Shown here: positions 62,489 through 64,000 of the stretch, one piece after another
Layout: the number at the start of each line of letters is the position of its first letter
How positions within the stretch are numbered: position 1 is the stretch's first letter
Source of the DNA: Planctomycetaceae bacterium
GTDB lineage: Bacteria > Planctomycetota > Planctomycetia > Planctomycetales > Planctomycetaceae
Length of the DNA stretch: 64,000 nucleotides
Direction: 5' to 3'
NCBI GenBank assembly: GCA_021732975.1
Contig: JAKFWC010000013.1
Location: forward strand, 29,843-93,842
Translations under genes and position numbers: made by a program
The notes under the pieces: model-generated
Told to the model about the DNA's origin: nothing
Seen by the model: the letters and a program-made list of their open reading frames with translations, nothing else
Database searches by the model: none

Positions 62489-63235
62489 ATGATTATTAAG
62501 TTGGCAACGCGTGTGTATCGATCTTTGCGACAACGCGGAATCAGACACACACTAACAGCCGGTTTTCGTGCCCTTCGCACCGCCGCGCAAATGTGCCGGC
62601 CTGAAACTTGGCGGCGGAGGCGCTCAGCGCAACTGCGTAGCCGGCAGTTCGATAAACACTTCGGCGTGGATACAGCCGGTGTGCAGTCGTTGCAGGAATT
62701 CACCATCGTCAGCGAGAACTTGGCCGACGGCGTTAGATATGAGCCGATTGATCCTGATGACTTTCGGGCAATGCTCAATCAGGCCGGCGAGATCCGGGGC
62801 TACACGTTCGTCGATTTTGGAGCGGGTAAGGGCCGCGCGATGCTCTTGGCCTCCGAGTGGCCCTTCTCGCAGATCGTCGGTGTCGAATTCGCTTCGGAAT
62901 TGGTTTCCCACGCCCGTCAGAATGTGCGGCAATACAAAAATCCGCGTCAAATCTGTCATCGGCTGGAGGTAGTCGAGGGCGACGCCGCTACGTTTCGCCT
63001 GCCGCCGGGGCCACTGGTACTGTTCTTCTACAATCCGTTAGGCAAAGAGGTGATGGCTCGCGTGGTGGACAACGTCCGGCAACCATTGGCGATGGAGCCG
63101 CGCCCGGTGGTTGTGTTGTATCACACGTGCACCGAGCGTGAATTGTGGAATGGGCAACCGGGTTTTGAAGAATTTCCGACAATCAATGACGCGGCCCAGT
63201 TCCACTATCGCCAGTTTGAAGGTACTGCCCTATGA
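62489..63235 (+). CDS. Class I SAM-dependent methyltransferase-like protein, 248 aa
   Basis: A basic N-terminal region (TRVYRSLRQRGIRHTL, RRRRSAQLRSRQFDKHFG) precedes a Rossmann-like methyltransferase fold: VDFGAGKGRAMLLA (motif I), IVGVEFASELVSHAR (motif II with acidic residue), LEVVEGDAATF and LVLFFYNPLG (motif IV region). ATG 62489 was chosen within the open frame beginning at 62405. The substrate is unknown; FYNPLG, rather than NPPY, argues against a DNA N6-adenine enzyme. It is the last intact plus-strand gene. Confidence 0.85.
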   Translation: MIIKLATRVYRSLRQRGIRHTLTAGFRALRTAAQMCRPETWRRRRSAQLRSRQFDKHFGVDTAGVQSLQEFTIVSENLADGVRYEPIDPDDFRAMLNQAGEIRGYTFVDFGAGKGRAMLLASEWPFSQIVGVEFASELVSHARQNVRQYKNPRQICHRLEVVEGDAATFRLPPGPLVLFFYNPLGKEVMARVVDNVRQPLAMEPRPVVVLYHTCTERELWNGQPGFEEFPTINDAAQFHYRQFEGTAL

Positions 63236-63306
63236 AAGCATAGGTTAAAGGTCTGCCCTAGGTTTGCTTTGCCAATGAGTGCGGAATCACGAGAGGCCTG
63301 TAGAAC

Positions 63307-63798
63307 ATGCTCGACCTCAATTTGCCTGACACAGCTCTGCTCGACGGCTCAGACAACCGCGAAAGCGAGCCGCGGGACTACGCGATCTGTCCACGGCGAT
63401 GACTGTACCGGTCCAAGGCCCAGGACAACCTTGACATCGCCCACCTCGATCAGCACTTCATGAAGGCGATGACGGCTGCGCTGACATACTTTGATGCAGG
63501 AACCAACCTCACCACAACAGACTGCATTCGCCAACATTTGGCCACTGGCGACGCGGCCTAGACGCCGTCGCCGGAAGTACCTCGAACAATGGAAAGATCG
63601 GAACGTCTTACACGTCCTGCCGTGTTATGCCCCGGAGACAATCCTGGACGAACGGACTGGTTGGCTGGTTCACGAAACGATCACCCGTAGCGACCGCTGT
63701 CCGACACTAACGGATCGATCAATCAGGTCTACGAATGGTTCGATCAGCAACGCGCCTTCGTCGCCCAAACCCTCGCCGAATACGCCCAAGCCGTTTGA
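63307..63798 (+). pseudogene. Probable decayed gene of unknown family
   Basis: In the frame starting ATG 63307, coding-like segments occur (MLDLNLPDTALLDG, DNLDIAHLDQHFMKAMTAA, and at the end QVYEWFDQQRAFVAQTLAE), but TGA and TAG stops interrupt them. Between about 63560 and 63690 another frame looks more natural (KYLEQWKDRNVLHVLPCYA). This pattern suggests an old gene inactivated by stops and frameshifts. The family was not recognised. The surrounding 63236-63824 holds nothing else recognisable. Confidence 0.35.
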
Positions 63799-63824
63799 CC
63801 GCGATTCGCATGCCGTAGTTAAAT

Positions 63825-64000
63825 TTAGCTCGGGATGGTAATACCAAGATCACCCAATTCCGTGATGAAAGCTGACTTTTGCGAGCGACTTACGGAGGGA
63901 TCGCCGGAGCCATTGTTCGCATCGACTTGCAAGACTTTAACCATCAATTCGTAAACGCCTGGCAGGCCGGGGGAATAGCCGAATGCCGCAAAGGAACTAC
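63825..64000 (-). CDS. C-terminal end of an unknown protein, cut by window edge
   Basis: A minus-strand frame enters from beyond 64000 and stops at TAA 63825-63827, giving 57 residues. It reads AAFGYSPGLPGVYELMVKV, then DANNGSGDPSVSRSQ and FITELGDLGIT. The pattern (short beta strands with Asp/Asn/Gly turns) suggests the end of a secreted beta-sandwich protein. The start and any domain lie outside the window. Confidence rests on continuous frame and natural composition only. Confidence 0.45.
   Translation of the reverse strand, partial: SSFAAFGYSPGLPGVYELMVKVLQVDANNGSGDPSVSRSQKSAFITELGDLGITIPS

Noticed and set aside
1..64000. CRISPR arrays, tRNA and rRNA genes
   Set aside because: No regularly spaced direct repeats, no cas genes, no recognisable tRNA cloverleaf or rRNA sequence were seen when reading both strands by eye; a dedicated scan could still find a tRNA.

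Overview
The window looks like chromosome from a member of the Planctomycetota. Two genes encode DUF1559 type II pseudopilin-like proteins with the hallmark N-terminus ([16 protein letters not shown] followed by [11 protein letters not shown]), and there is one DUF1559 relative without it. A DUF1549/DUF1553 protein is followed by a DUF1501 Tat-exported protein, and there are EF-hand and LRR secreted proteins; these families are typical of planctomycetes. No rRNA, tRNA or CRISPR array was recognised.

Layout. (1) 1-3837, minus strand: a small-gene cluster around a Ycf46-like AAA+ ATPase, with DUF2997, a Ycf35-like DUF1257 protein and unknown small proteins. (2) 3838-5615: gene-poor, holding a decayed IS91-type element (tyrosine recombinase plus transposase fragments). 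(3) 5616-11904, plus strand: two DUF1559 proteins, DUF1549/1553, DUF1501 and a multi-EF-hand protein. (4) 11974-12856: an alpha/beta hydrolase gene broken by two frameshifts. (5) 13805-23975, plus strand: a nucleic-acid-themed block with an SPL-type radical SAM protein, an unknown protein, a DUF123 (GIY-YIG-like) fusion, an M41-like gene with an in-frame TGA, and a 2094-residue DUF4011/helicase/Vsr-like nuclease. It is a candidate defence or repair island. (6) 24265-29115: GH97 glycosidase, LRR protein, DsrE-like protein, cupin and two His/Gly-rich secreted proteins, the last behind a sigma-54-type promoter. (7) 29991-41509, minus strand: two MacB/DevC-like ABC export operons, each headed by a Cys-rich small secreted protein, with a His-rich sigma-54-type gene on the plus strand between them. 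(8) 41673-43972: a pseudopilin and a DUF1111 dihaem protein. (9) 44127-63235, plus strand: a large heavy-metal resistance region. It has a TolC-type outer-membrane protein, a tandemly duplicated family of His-rich periplasmic proteins, a CusB/CzcB adaptor, YnfA, a P1B-type ATPase with CPC, a CzcA-type RND pump, a mini DNA-binding protein, a second P1B ATPase with SPC, a SulP-carbonic anhydrase fusion, an MgtC-like protein and a methyltransferase.

How they fit together. The right half is built for metal export: P-type ATPases move ions from cytoplasm to periplasm, His-rich periplasmic proteins may bind them, and the tripartite RND pump and ABC exporters expel them. Two features recur and are not explained by textbook systems. 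Four transport operons begin with a short secreted Cys/His-rich protein, and two end with a paralogous mini-protein carrying RGRPPTF plus a helix-turn-helix-like segment. A 47-base element shared by two loci lies upstream of two sigma-54-type promoters. All functions here are read from sequence alone; no database search was possible.
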